From: Sympetrum striolatum
Taxonomy: Eukaryota > Arthropoda > Insecta > Odonata > Libellulidae
Length of the DNA: 64,000 nt
Direction: 5' to 3'
Assembly: GCA_947579665.1 (NCBI GenBank)
Contig: OX388349.1
Location: 41,735,854 to 41,799,853, forward strand
The position numbers and the translations under genes were made by a program. A model generated the notes under the pieces. That model was given only the letters and a program-made list of their open reading frames with translations, was not told the origin of the DNA and made no database searches. This document shows positions 49,679 through 59,045 of the stretch, piece by piece; the first letter of the stretch is position 1, and every line of letters starts with the position of its first letter.

Positions 49679-50075
49679 TGTTCGAATAAATCGAAGTCGA
49701 ATTTAACAAATAAGGTTTATTGCTTAAATAACAATGAATGCTTCAAATCGATGACTGAGTGATGATTGACTGAAGAGTGACTGATGGCTGCTGCCGACTG
49801 GTTGCCGAAAGACTACGGCTGGCTGCCAATGACTGACTGAAGACTGAAGAATGACTGCCTCTGACGGACTGTTGACTGGCAACTGACGACTGTCGGAAGA
49901 AGAATGAGAGCAGCAATCTCGCCAGGTGTCGCTTCCGTCTTCCAGCAGACGATACAAACAAAAGAACGCTCGTTTGCGTGAACACTCCAAATTAACAAGT
50001 TTCAGTGTAATAGATTGGAATGGTCAACTTTTATATAAGCATGCGAATATAATATAACTATATGCCCCTCTACAG
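49679..50075 (-). mobile_element. possible solo LTR or promoter-like unit
   Basis: Read on the minus strand the segment starts TGTAGAGGGGC and ends TCGAACA. It has a TATATAA box (complement near 50032-50038), a central tract dense in CAGTC-type repeats, and an AATAAA polyadenylation signal (complement at 49716-49721) before the end. TG...CA ends with TATA and polyA signals in that order are typical of LTRs. I see no matching target-site duplication and no second LTR, so a decayed solo LTR or a host promoter fragment are both possible. Confidence 0.35.
49740..49890. repeat. degenerate short tandem repeat (GACTGA-like)
   Basis: About 150 bases are built from imperfect GACTGA, GACTGAAGA and GGCTGCC units. 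All three minus-strand frames stay open through it and give S/Q/V-rich shadow peptides, as expected of a short repeat and not of a gene. Confidence 0.6.
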
Positions 50076-50085
50076 TAGTACTTTA

Positions 50086-50512
50086 TTTTACGGACAATAA
50101 GACATTTTTTCTAAAATTCAGGTGCGTCTTACACTCGAAATTAATATAGATATGTCAAGTATCTGCTCTAAAATTCCCGCCAGTCTTAAAAATTGCCATA
50201 TATTCGATGCCGCGGGAAACCTCTCTCTATCTGGCAGCATTGAATTCAAGTGACAGCAGCAGTGCGCCGATGTGACGAATTAAAAGTGACTTGTGTCATT
50301 GGTAACAGTACAATATTTTTGTTAGTAGCTAGTTTCGCAATGGAAAAAGAATATGAGAAGAGGGAGAAAGTTAAGACAACGATTTCCAGGGATTTTAAAG
50401 GTCAGCTCGGTTTTATAAGCTAAGAATTTTTTAAATCTGGCTTTGCAATCTAATAATAATAAAAATTTTATTAAAAAATGCTTAAAAATAAGGTGCGTCT
50501 TATAGTCCGTAA
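50086..50512 (-). mobile_element. MITE family 1, copy 2 (inverted, 427 bp)
   Basis: The left end is TTTTACGGACAATAAGAC after a TA, and the right end is GCGTCTTATAGTCCGTAA. The interior matches the reverse complement of the 5021-5520 copy, for example AAATTCCCGCCAGTCTTAAA and GTAGCTAGTTTCGCAATGG. The right flanking TA has been lost by mutation. No transposase frame is present. Confidence 0.8.
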
Positions 50513-51620
50513 TTCACAAAAAGTCGACTGGTAATTCTCATTATTTTTTTATTTGTTGCACTAAATGTTTGCACACATAATACAACTACGATGATGCAAC
50601 TTTATTGAACAGCTTTATAAAGGCTGTGGTAGTGGTGCTGAATAATTCATTCGAAAAAATACAGAAATAGCACTTAATAAGATCAACTACGAGGTAATCA
50701 AGAATAGAATACGTTTCCACTGTAAACATTACCACGGTGCACCTCATGTGATTCAACAATGCTCCTCAGTTTGAAAGTGAAGCCATCCGAATAAAGATAC
50801 AAGTTGAGCCAGCAATTAGAAGTTAAACAAACACAAGCCAAGGAAAAAAGCAGCGCTGTAAGTCTTAAATCGATACTTTTTTTAAAATAACTCATAGTCT
50901 TTGCCTCTGAATCGTAGAAGGAACAAACTTTTTACTTTTGTTTAGTCTTGAGTTATTCAACTCGTTCTAATTTTGAATGACATTAAGAGACTTTCAGAAA
51001 TAAGTGGCGAGAAAATTAACTTGCTCTAGTAGATTTAGATCTAGTATTTTAGATCTAGTAGACAAGGAGAACGAATGCATTGAATTGAAGCAAAATAATC
51101 TTGCGCTAGTACTCGGGAAATTACTGAACTGAAATTCTAGATACGGTAATACAATGAAATAATAATTAGGTCTATTCTATATAAATTCCAAATCAAAGCT
51201 AAAATTACTTTACTATATGAACATGATGCTACTCCATCCAAGAAATTCGCTGTTGCTTCTACTTTGTTTGAAATTCTCACTTTTCCAAGCCAAGTCTAAA
51301 GCAATGATACTGCATATGATAGGATTGCCGACATCAGAGAATCGGTACCAAAATTTAACCAACCGGGTAGCACAAATGTTCCGTTATCACCAATTCATAA
51401 TTTTGCAGCAAAATTTTAATGAATAATAAAAGAATTAAAGGCGGAAGAGTGGTCGGACATTGAAATGATAACATTTAGTATTTCTTCATTAAATTCCGTT
51501 AGAAATTTGATTAATGATTAATTTTTATAAGTTAAAGCTTTAAACTAATATCCAAATACGCCTTTCCGTTGATATAACCAACCATAATGACCATAAGGAA
51601 CTACTAGAAATGACCCTTTG
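50513..51620. other. anonymous AT-rich sequence, no gene seen
   Basis: No motifs or repeats beyond a short duplication of TTTAGATCTAGTA near 51030-51060. Confidence 0.5.
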
Positions 51621-51625
51621 ACACA

Positions 51626-51660
51626 AGGCAACGTAGCTCAGTCAGATAGGCGAGTGTTTT
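51626..51660 (+). repeat. tRNA-like A-box fragment
   Basis: GGCAACGTAGCTCAGTCAG followed by ATAGGCGAGTG resembles a tRNA D-arm/A box. The B box is not found downstream. The following sequence is instead a GC-rich hairpin at 51675-51746, so the tRNA-like head is interrupted or truncated. Confidence 0.4.
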
Positions 51661-51674
51661 AAATATCTAAATGG

Positions 51675-51746
51675 GGGTTGGGTTGGGTTGGGGGGAGGAT
51701 TTCTAGATTTTTGCTAGAAATCCCTCCCTTCAACCCAACCCAACCC
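51675..51746 (+). repeat. long hairpin with G-quadruplex motif in both arms
   Basis: The left arm 51675-51706 begins GGGTTGGGTTGGGTTGGG and ends TTTCTAG. The right arm 51714-51746 is its near-perfect complement, ending CAACCCAACCCAACCC. The loop is 7 bases. The left arm has four G-runs of three or more separated by TT, a canonical G-quadruplex motif on the plus strand. The right arm places the same type of motif on the minus strand. It may be the terminal repeats of a very small palindromic element. Confidence 0.75.
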
Positions 51747-51780
51747 ATCCCCGGGGCAACTTTGCCCTGTGTAAACGGGT

Positions 51781-53524
51781 AATTTCTATCAAAATCACGA
51801 AAACCCTTAATTTTCATCGTAGAACGTCGATCAAAAGACACTTATATATCTCTTAGGATGAGTGAGACGACGAAGATAATAAATTGTTGCTCATTTTAAT
51901 TGTTTATAACTTTTTAAATCGTATTCCACAAGGTCAGTTTTTTTATGGTTCCCCCTGATGGGAAGGTCGGGCGCTCCCGAGCTACGAAGGCGAGGCAAGG
52001 ATCTGGATTAGGAGGGCGACCCTCGAAATTTCTACCTGAAAAAAGTAACTGTAAATGCCCCTCATAACTACCATTAACTGTATTTCTTTATTTTTATGAC
52101 GACTTGCTTTTCGGTACATAGAACTTAAATTGAATCCTTTTAGTGAATCCAGTATTTAAACGTAATGTTCTATTTGGTTGTCTCTTATAGTTTTATGCTG
52201 ACGTTTCTTTTATTTTATTTCGTCTTTCTCTCAACAATAAACCACAGAACCGCGTACGTTGCATACAAATCCAAATACGATGTTCGGGAAGGAATTCTCT
52301 GAAAACATTTACGATCGCCTAAAACTATGTTTTTCGAGTTTAGTATTGCAACGCTGCGAGAATCCAATTTTTATTGCATTCCCTAGCACACGCGGTACTT
52401 TTTATTGCTTCCCTAGTATTTTCTATGGGACGAATCAGAAACAGCGTGTAACTTAATTAACTTTGACATTGATAAGAATTTATCTTTTATATTTATAACA
52501 CTTCCTAAGAATTATGTTTGCCTACCCTTGCGAATTTATTTAACATTTGTCCATTTTCATTCAATTCAGGATATTACCTTTTTAAAGTCAGTACGAGAAG
52601 TTTGGAAATCATGAGAGGATGATTGAGTTTCGGTCCATTTTTCCTTAAAGTTTATTTTTACATTTTTGCAATAGCTAAAATTTTGACCACCAATCTTTTT
52701 TAATTTTACTGTTTTCAAGGGTATAGTTTTTCTTTGAAAGTTTTGCAGTCATTTTTAAGTTTGTCTTGGATCCAAAACGGAATGGTGTATGTTTCTTTTT
52801 ACCAAGGTAGACTCTGTATTAACATTGGAAAAATATAAAAATATTTGAGGGAAGAGGCGAAATTTCCATTTTCCAAAATGTTTACTGTTAAAATTTTTAT
52901 TTGTGTGATTCTGAGGAATGTAGTTTTTGCTTGAATATTTTTAAGAAGAGGGTTAGTTTGGTTTGAATCCAAAGCCAAAATACGTATATTGATTTTTACA
53001 GAGGCACACAACATTAACTACGATAAGAAAACAAAGTTTTGGTATGAGGCGAAATTTATTATTTATCGAGAAAATGTCAATTTCGGATTGACGCTCGCTA
53101 TGATAATCTTAATTCATATTTTTCGTTATCTTTCTTAGAAGTGCCTCTTCAAGTATGGTCATTTTCTGTTATTTAACTTTATTCATTACTCAAAAGAAGA
53201 GTTTGTTTTAACTAACATTGAGATAACATATAAGCATTAAATACACACATTTATACAAATTAATCAAAAAAAGGTACGCCTGGTTAATGTTGATAAAACT
53301 TAACTGATTTTTACCTTTCGAGATTTCCTTTACTATAGAGTAAAGATTCAATTTGATATCCAAGTTATAACCTGTAGCCTTTTGATTACTTTCTGAAGTG
53401 TAAAGTCTTATAATAGCTGGAAATGTCACTCCTATTCATTGTCTTAATTTTAATCAGGTAACGAAATAACCTAGCTGCCGTTATGCAATATGTAGATAAT
53501 CATCAATCAAACTTCTCTCTTAGT
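51781..53524. other. anonymous AT-rich sequence, no gene seen
   Basis: A short GC-rich patch at about 51950-52030. Otherwise AT-rich, with no gene or paired repeat. Confidence 0.5.
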
Positions 53525-53525
53525 A

Positions 53526-53752
53526 CAATAATAATAATATTTTTTATTCATCTAAGGACATGCAAATGCATGTATAGGATAAGTCATCAGTAATCACACC
53601 GACATAACACAACCAAATTTACATTAGAAACACATTACAACATACATTAGAGTTATAATAAAGCATAGATTTTATTCCTAATAACACGTATCATCTCTTT
53701 GACTTATCACAGGTTCCCCTCATTTACAAATTCATTTACACTATAATAAGCT
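53526..53752 (-). mobile_element. retroelement 3' end-like repeat, copy 1
   Basis: Aligns with 58688-58905 along its whole length, same orientation, at high identity by eye. Shared parts include TGTATAGGATAAGTCATCA, AACATACATTAGA, and AGGTTCCCCTCATTTACAAA. Read on the minus strand the repeat ends GATGAATAAAAAATATTATT, an (ATT)n tail like those of CR1-type retrotransposon 3' ends. No coding part was found. Inference: minus-strand 5'-truncated non-LTR or SINE copies. Confidence 0.75.
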
Positions 53753-53930
53753 TATCTTAGGAGGATTTTTTTATTTGTTTAACGAATTGTAAGCTTTTAT
53801 TGTCTTTGATAGTGTTACCCATTGTATTATAAAATTTTAAAGCCATCACCTCAATACTTCTTCCAATAGAGGCATATTCAGATGATAATCTGCTCGCTGC
53901 TGCCGCAAGCAGAGTTATTTACGACTGCGC
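53753..53930. other. spacer left of foldback element
   Basis: AT-rich, then a GC-rich edge. It may belong to the LTR-type remnant that continues at 54240, with the foldback element inserted between. No gene. Confidence 0.35.
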
Positions 53931-54232
53931 CCGGTGAATTGGTCCGGGGGAATTCGTACGGGGGACATTGATCTCCCGACAGATTGGTACGCGGGGAATT
54001 AATCCCCCGCGCTGATGTTGTACTACCAACCCAACCTAAACCAAACACCTCCTTCCCCCCCCCCCCGGTTAATTTATTTATAACATTAACCAATAATCAG
54101 GGCGTGCAGTACAACATCATCATCAACATACGAATTCTCCGCGTACGAATTCCCCGCGTACGAATTCCCCACGTACGAATTCCCCGCGTACGAATTCCCC
54201 GAGTATGAATTACACCCGGATCAATTCACCGG
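53931..54232. mobile_element. foldback-type element with 15-bp subterminal repeats
   Basis: The two ends are inverted: CCGGTGAATTGGTCCGGG at left against CCCGGATCAATTCACCGG at right. Inside, the right arm carries about five tandem 15-bp units of the type CGTACGAATTCCCCG (54129-54211). The left arm carries the inverse units (GGGGGAATTCGTACGG and GGTACGCGGGGAATTAATCC). Inner arm ends TGATGTTGTAC and GTACAACATCA also pair. The middle holds a run of 12 C (54055-54066) and AT-rich sequence with no frame. Long inverted arms built of short tandem units are the hallmark of foldback elements, though I know of no named family with this unit. No target duplication is obvious. Confidence 0.7.
54129..54211 (+). 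repeat. 15-bp tandem repeat array
   Basis: About five and a half units of GTACGAATTCCCCGC, with single-base variants (TCTCCGC, CCCCAC, CCCCGAG). It forms the core of the right arm of the foldback element. Confidence 0.85.
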
Positions 54233-54239
54233 CTAGGAT

Positions 54240-54337
54240 TAGCGACTAAAGATCACGACAAGGCAACCTTTCGTAATCGTGTACAATTAAGGCGTTCTCG
54301 CATCCATGTTCAACAAGGTAACCTAACAATTTCTACA
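54240..54337 (+). mobile_element. possible LTR 3' edge
   Basis: The sequence ends AACAAGGTAACCTAACAATT then TCTACA, immediately followed by ATGGCGACAGCG. In mag-type Gypsy elements the 5' LTR typically ends in a TTCTACA-like stretch followed by a TGGCGAC-type primer-binding site. The upstream extent of the LTR is not visible because the foldback element abuts it. Confidence 0.35.
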
Positions 54338-54377
54338 ATGGCGACAGCGTTTGTAAGCGGGAGCTTAAGCGGACGAC

Positions 54378-54545
54378 ATGGAACAAAATAACTACGTTCT
54401 GAGTAACAACGAGATAGAAGCGGAGAATTCACTTGAACCTCTTCACAAGCGTGAAAGCCTTTACCAAACTGCAGACAGAGGTCAATTTGTCAGCGGAATC
54501 GGGAAAATGGCCGACGCTAATCCCGCGCGACTTAATCCCCCGTGA
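54378..54545 (+). pseudogene. possible gag N-terminal fragment of an LTR retrotransposon
   Basis: About 40 bases after the putative primer-binding site there is an ATG-led frame of 55 codons. It starts MEQNNYVLSNNEIEAENSLE, contains GQFVSGIGKMADANPARLNP and ends at TGA 54543-54545. Its position after an LTR-like edge and a primer-site-like motif is where gag begins in Gypsy-type elements. The peptide shows no capsid or zinc-knuckle motif and is far shorter than a gag, so this is a truncated remnant at best. Composition is less AT-rich than the surroundings, in keeping with an inserted element. A chance frame cannot be excluded. Confidence 0.3.
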
Positions 54546-56349
54546 ATAAAGTTGAATCTCGAAAGAGCATAATCGGAATCATTCACACGCCTTGGACAAA
54601 TATCGCCCCTCGGTGACTTGGTTAAAAGAGTCACCATGGGTATGCGACCCTTTCGGGAGGCAGAGAGACCCCCCATGGGTAGGTTGGGTAAACATGTCAG
54701 GAGTTATGGTAACTAATAGTCCATAAATAAAGATCAGGCGCGAATGGGTCAAACACACGGGCACTTCTTTCCCACCTTTATCCAGGAGAATTGAAGTTTC
54801 ACGCGGATGCTTATGGGATTACCTTGGCTCGGCGGGAGGCTTTTCGAAAGTCCGAGTTGAAGTAGTTTCCACTCCTTGCCGCGCGTGGCGCTCCGGCCTT
54901 TTCCAGTTGGGGAAACCTGGGAGAGATTCCAGAGGTAATTTCAGGGCGAAGACTAGCTCGAGATCTCTGGGGATAGAACTTAATTGTGTCTATCAAGCAA
55001 GTGCTTGCCCTAAATTGCAATACCTCACCTCAACAATCAGTGCACTATTAGAGGAATCGTTGTAATGGTACCGTTTATGGGATAAGTTATCCGAGTAAGC
55101 ATCCCTCGCGTGCGTTGAACTTAACTAATTGAGATTGGCTAGCAATTTTAATAGTGTAGTCAGAAAAAGAATCTAATTTTCTAGTTTTCTGGTAGATATT
55201 GGTACTTTATAGTGAATAACATCAAAGAAAACAAAATACAAACATTTTGGACAATTAGATAATGATTTTAAATTTGGCGGCCTCCGCTCCCGAGTACAGT
55301 ATAGGTGGTGAAAAGGTGTAAAGGCTACCCTGCACTGCATTTTTTGCATCGATCTGGAATCCGTTTACAGTTTTAGGTATATATTTACAAAGATTATTTC
55401 ACAAAAGGGTGATAGTGATCTAAAATAAATATGATACGCATGATATGCTCTTACCTTTGTAAAATATACCGTGTTATCCTTAGATTTTGGATTCAGTGTG
55501 CAGTGTTCCATAAAACGAAAATATTTCAAATTTTACTTCGAATTATGAGAATAGTTATGTATAATAGAAGCTGGATTTGAGGAAAACAGGTCCTAAAAAT
55601 ACTAAAGCACTTTTAGTTCAAAATCGCACTTCCAACTGCTACGCAAAGTAAATAAAAAAGTGAGGAAAACAGAAACGGCTTCACTTCTTAGTTGCACAAA
55701 CCGTAATGAGAAGCTAAGCAAAGTCTTAGATCTTTCAAAGAAGTCTGCGGCAGAGAAGAAAAGCAAATAATCCCTTCAAGTGGAGGCCGCACATAGGCGT
55801 CCGCTCCTGGGTACCGTATGCAAGGCCGCCCTCGGCAACCTCCGATCCCAATGGGATTTACCTGGGTCGATCAATTTAAGATACAAGAGCGGTATTAATA
55901 TCTACCCAAACTAGACTATTTGTTTTGATAGCAATACTACTATATTTCCCATTCTATTTAAGTTCACTTTTCGGGTATTGTCATTCTCAATGGTATCAAT
56001 CAGTTTTAGCATCTACTAATGAGAAATGTAGAAATTTCTCTAAATTCCAACAGAAAACATTCTTTGCCTCTTGTTTCCGCAAAAGAATTATGCATTGTAT
56101 TGAACTTCAAATTTAAATTCCATTGGATATGAATAGAATTGTGGAATATGTAATGTGTAGATCAATGAATATTTGATTGAATTATTAAAACAAGACATGA
56201 GTATAAATATCGGTAAAATAGGCAATTTTCTCGCAAAAGATCTTCTGATATTTAAGAAAAACTTTCTTACTTGAGCCATTATTTTCAAAATAAACAGAAG
56301 ATACTTATTCATCTACACAAATAAAATTTTATACTAAGCCTTTGAAAGA
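54546..56349. other. anonymous sequence, GC-richer to about 55000
   Basis: The first 450 bases share the higher GC content of the LTR-like remnant and may be its continuation, but no pol motif is visible. Two similar GC-rich stretches, GGCGGCCTCCGCTCCCGAGT at 55276 and GGCGTCCGCTCCTGGGTACC at 55796, suggest another eroded repeat. The remainder is AT-rich. Confidence 0.45.
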
Positions 56350-56760
56350 AGGATTTGTAGTAAAAAATATGTCTCCTAATTCGAAAAAATTGAAATTCTA
56401 TAACTGCATTTTATCAGGAAATTATTTTACCGAACGTAAAGGCCGTACAAGACGAAGGCAAAGGGATTACATTTTACAAAATATTATTTTGAAATATGGA
56501 CTCTTTAATATGTACCTTCACATTCGACAAAATTGAAATATCATATTAATTACGTAAATGCCTTATAAGACGAAGGCAAAGGGTTTGAATTCTACAGAAT
56601 TATCTTTTGAAATATGGATTTTTATAAAATGTGTACCTTCACATCCGAAAATAGAAATAGCTTATTAATTTTTGCTGGAAATATTTTTACCGAACGCAAA
56701 GGCCTTTTAGGACTACGGATAGGATTATATCTTACAAAAATATCCTGTCAGTGCTCATGT
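56350..56760 (+). repeat. tandem array, 118-141-bp unit, about 3 copies
   Basis: Three head-to-tail units share CCGAACGTAAAGGCC (56430, a variant at about 56549, and 56690), AAGACGAAGGCAAAGGG, TTTTGAAATATGGA, TGTACCTTCACATTCGA and ATATTAATT. A partial unit precedes at about 56365. The second unit lacks about 20 bases at its start, hence the uneven spacing. Frames through it are not conserved between units. Confidence 0.8.
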
Positions 56761-57474
56761 TTGAAAATATTCATTTCGAAAGCAAGAAATACATAGCTAG
56801 AAGAATATAGTAGTAGCTTTTATGCATGTGAATGTATGTACTCATGCCAAACAATATGCAACTATCATTTACATGTACGATTTATATGCGTGTGTCTAAT
56901 TTACGTTTATTCTAAAATATATGAACTGAATAGATTTGATCCAGTCACACTCGATTACAATTTTGAGTGGAGTTAACCTTGAGTTGATACCTAGGATGAA
57001 AAATATATACAGATTAGGTAAAATATAAACTATTATTTTCATGGATATATTCATAGATTACTTTGCACTAATCCCTAGGCTTGCAGAATCGTAATTAAAA
57101 GTAGCATATGCACTCATAATATAGGGGAGACTTATCATGGACAAGGGATTAGATATCTTGAATAAGAGCAAATAAGAGTTTTTCAGCCCAGAATATATTT
57201 CAGAGGTTATTTTCTAAACTTCACGCAAAAATACAATCTGTAACTGTTCATCTGAAAAGAATTTAAAATATCGATTCGTTTGAACGCGTAGATTTATTGT
57301 GTAGTTCGGATTACTATACATTTTGTGAACGGTATTTGCCAGTTTGCTCTCATTATATAAAGAGCTAGCCGTTGAAATATTATTTTGAAAAGAGCAGAAT
57401 ATATTTTTATAAGCTCCGTATCCACTATTTTAAGGAATGTATTTTAAACTGTATTTTACCTTATATAGTTTATT
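56761..57474. other. anonymous AT-rich sequence
   Basis: No gene or repeat recognised. Confidence 0.5.
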
Positions 57475-57790
57475 ATTTCCTTCCTTTTGCTTTTTAATTG
57501 TTTTGACCGTTTTTGATTATTTGTTTATTTACTAGTATATTTATCACACTATTTTGTACCTACTTACACGTAAATGTGTATCTGTTTGTTCTTTTCCCAT
57601 TCTTGTATAACACTATTGGTATGTGTTATTGTTCTTAATGTAATTTAATCGACTTTCATCGCTAAATATAGTTTTACTATCAGTAGGTTTCGCAGGTTTT
57701 CCACACCCCCTTCTTGTGGGTGCTTTCCTGCAGTGTAATTTTTTCCTAAGCTCTTAACTTAGGTTTTTTTTGAACCACAAATTAAATTTC
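57475..57790 (+). repeat. dispersed repeat with two 3' hairpins, copy 2
   Basis: The hairpin GCAGG...CACCC/GGGTG...CCTGC at 57692-57731 is followed by CCTAAG-CTCTTAA-CTTAGG and a T-run. Both hairpins have counterparts at 23177-23255. The second hairpin differs in sequence between copies (CTTAAG versus CCTAAG) yet stays paired, which suggests structure matters. No coding part was recognised. Confidence 0.6.
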
Positions 57791-58684
57791 TTCTTTGTAC
57801 TTTTTTCAAGCTATCTCTTTTTTACATATATATGGCGAAGGGTTTGATGTATTAAGAGGCTTTATGTTCTCAATCTCGCCCTAAATAAAGTCCTTTTATT
57901 AATATTATTTATTATAATCTATAACAGCCATTATTTTTCGACTTTTAAATAAACAATCGCTAAATAATTTACTCGTTCCGTACAAGAGCAACATTTCTAA
58001 AGAAGTACATCTATTATAATCATAAAAGAGGAGCAATATATTGCTTCAATGAAAATATTCGATATCCGATATGACCAAATGTATAACGCTTGTGTTTTTC
58101 AACATCTGCATCCATGGAAGAGTTACGCATATCAAAGTTCACCCGTTATTCATTCCAAGGGAATAACTTTGGCCTATGACCAGGAAATATTTCACGAAAA
58201 CATTATTCATACGTCTCCTCAGAATGCGAAAATGAGAGATTCTCCCCGGAAAAGTTCAAGGTTTGGCCATTTTTCATCATAGCCCTCGGACAGTTCTTTA
58301 TTCCATGCATAATTAAGAGAAACAAGGGAATTCTCCTAGCATACACCATTCGATTGTTTATCCAAAACATGCAAATGGTATCTTCCTCCTCTATTATTTG
58401 CGAGTCAAGAAAAATTTCAAACTTGCAGTTCATTAAAAATTAATGAATACCCCTAGCAGATTCCGAGGAAAATTTACTTACCTTAAAATTCTGAATTTTG
58501 TGATTTTCTTCCATTATAACTTCGAAAAATACGTGGAAAGCCTTTTTTTGATTTTTCAAAGATTCCTCAGAAAATGATAGACCCTTTTATTAATAACAGT
58601 ACATTTTGTTTTAAATATATTGCAGTTGATTTTATAACGGAAGTATCAGATAAATAGAAAAGTATTTACAAAGGAAATGAAATT
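57791..58684. other. anonymous AT-rich sequence
   Basis: An open frame at about 58049-58282 has no recognised motif. No repeats were paired. Confidence 0.5.
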
Positions 58685-58687
58685 AAT

Positions 58688-58905
58688 AATAATAATTTTT
58701 ATTCATCCAAGGGCGTACATAGACATGTATAGGATAAGTCATCAATAACCACACCGACACAACATAGTCAAATTTAAATTAGAAACACATTATAACATAC
58801 ATTAGAATTATATTACAGTATAGATTTTATTCTTAATAACACATTTCATCTTTTTAACATATTACAGGTTCCCCTCATTTACAAATTCATTTACACTATA
58901 GTAAA
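58688..58905 (-). mobile_element. retroelement 3' end-like repeat, copy 2
   Basis: Second copy of 53526-53752, same orientation, with the same (ATT)n-type tail on the minus strand (AATAATAATAAT at 58688 on the plus strand). The matching right edge is at about CATTTACACTATAGTAA. The two copies differ by scattered substitutions and a few indels. Confidence 0.75.
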
Positions 58906-58969
58906 AGGAATAATATTGATAAAATGTTTATTTAAGATTTAAAATTTGTGAGAAATATTTCTGAGTAAC

Positions 58970-59045
58970 GGGATACCCAAGTAGGCAGCGCTTTCGGCTT
59001 CGGTAAAAGCGGACCCTGGGTCTAATTCCGGTGGGATGCTACGAG
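58970..59045 (+). repeat. tRNA-like SINE fragment
   Basis: ACCCAAGTAGGCAGCG (A-box-like) is followed at tRNA spacing by CCTGGGTCTAATTCCGG, a decayed B box. No acceptor-stem pairing. A likely tRNA pseudogene or SINE head. Confidence 0.35.

Noticed and set aside
49724..49998. Three overlapping S/Q/V-rich minus-strand frames
   Set aside because: They all arise from the degenerate GACTGA-type short tandem repeat read in three frames.
53984..54208. Repetitive RVRIPRVRIP-type peptide
   Set aside because: It is the 15-bp tandem repeat of the foldback element read in frame. A 15-base period keeps any frame periodic.
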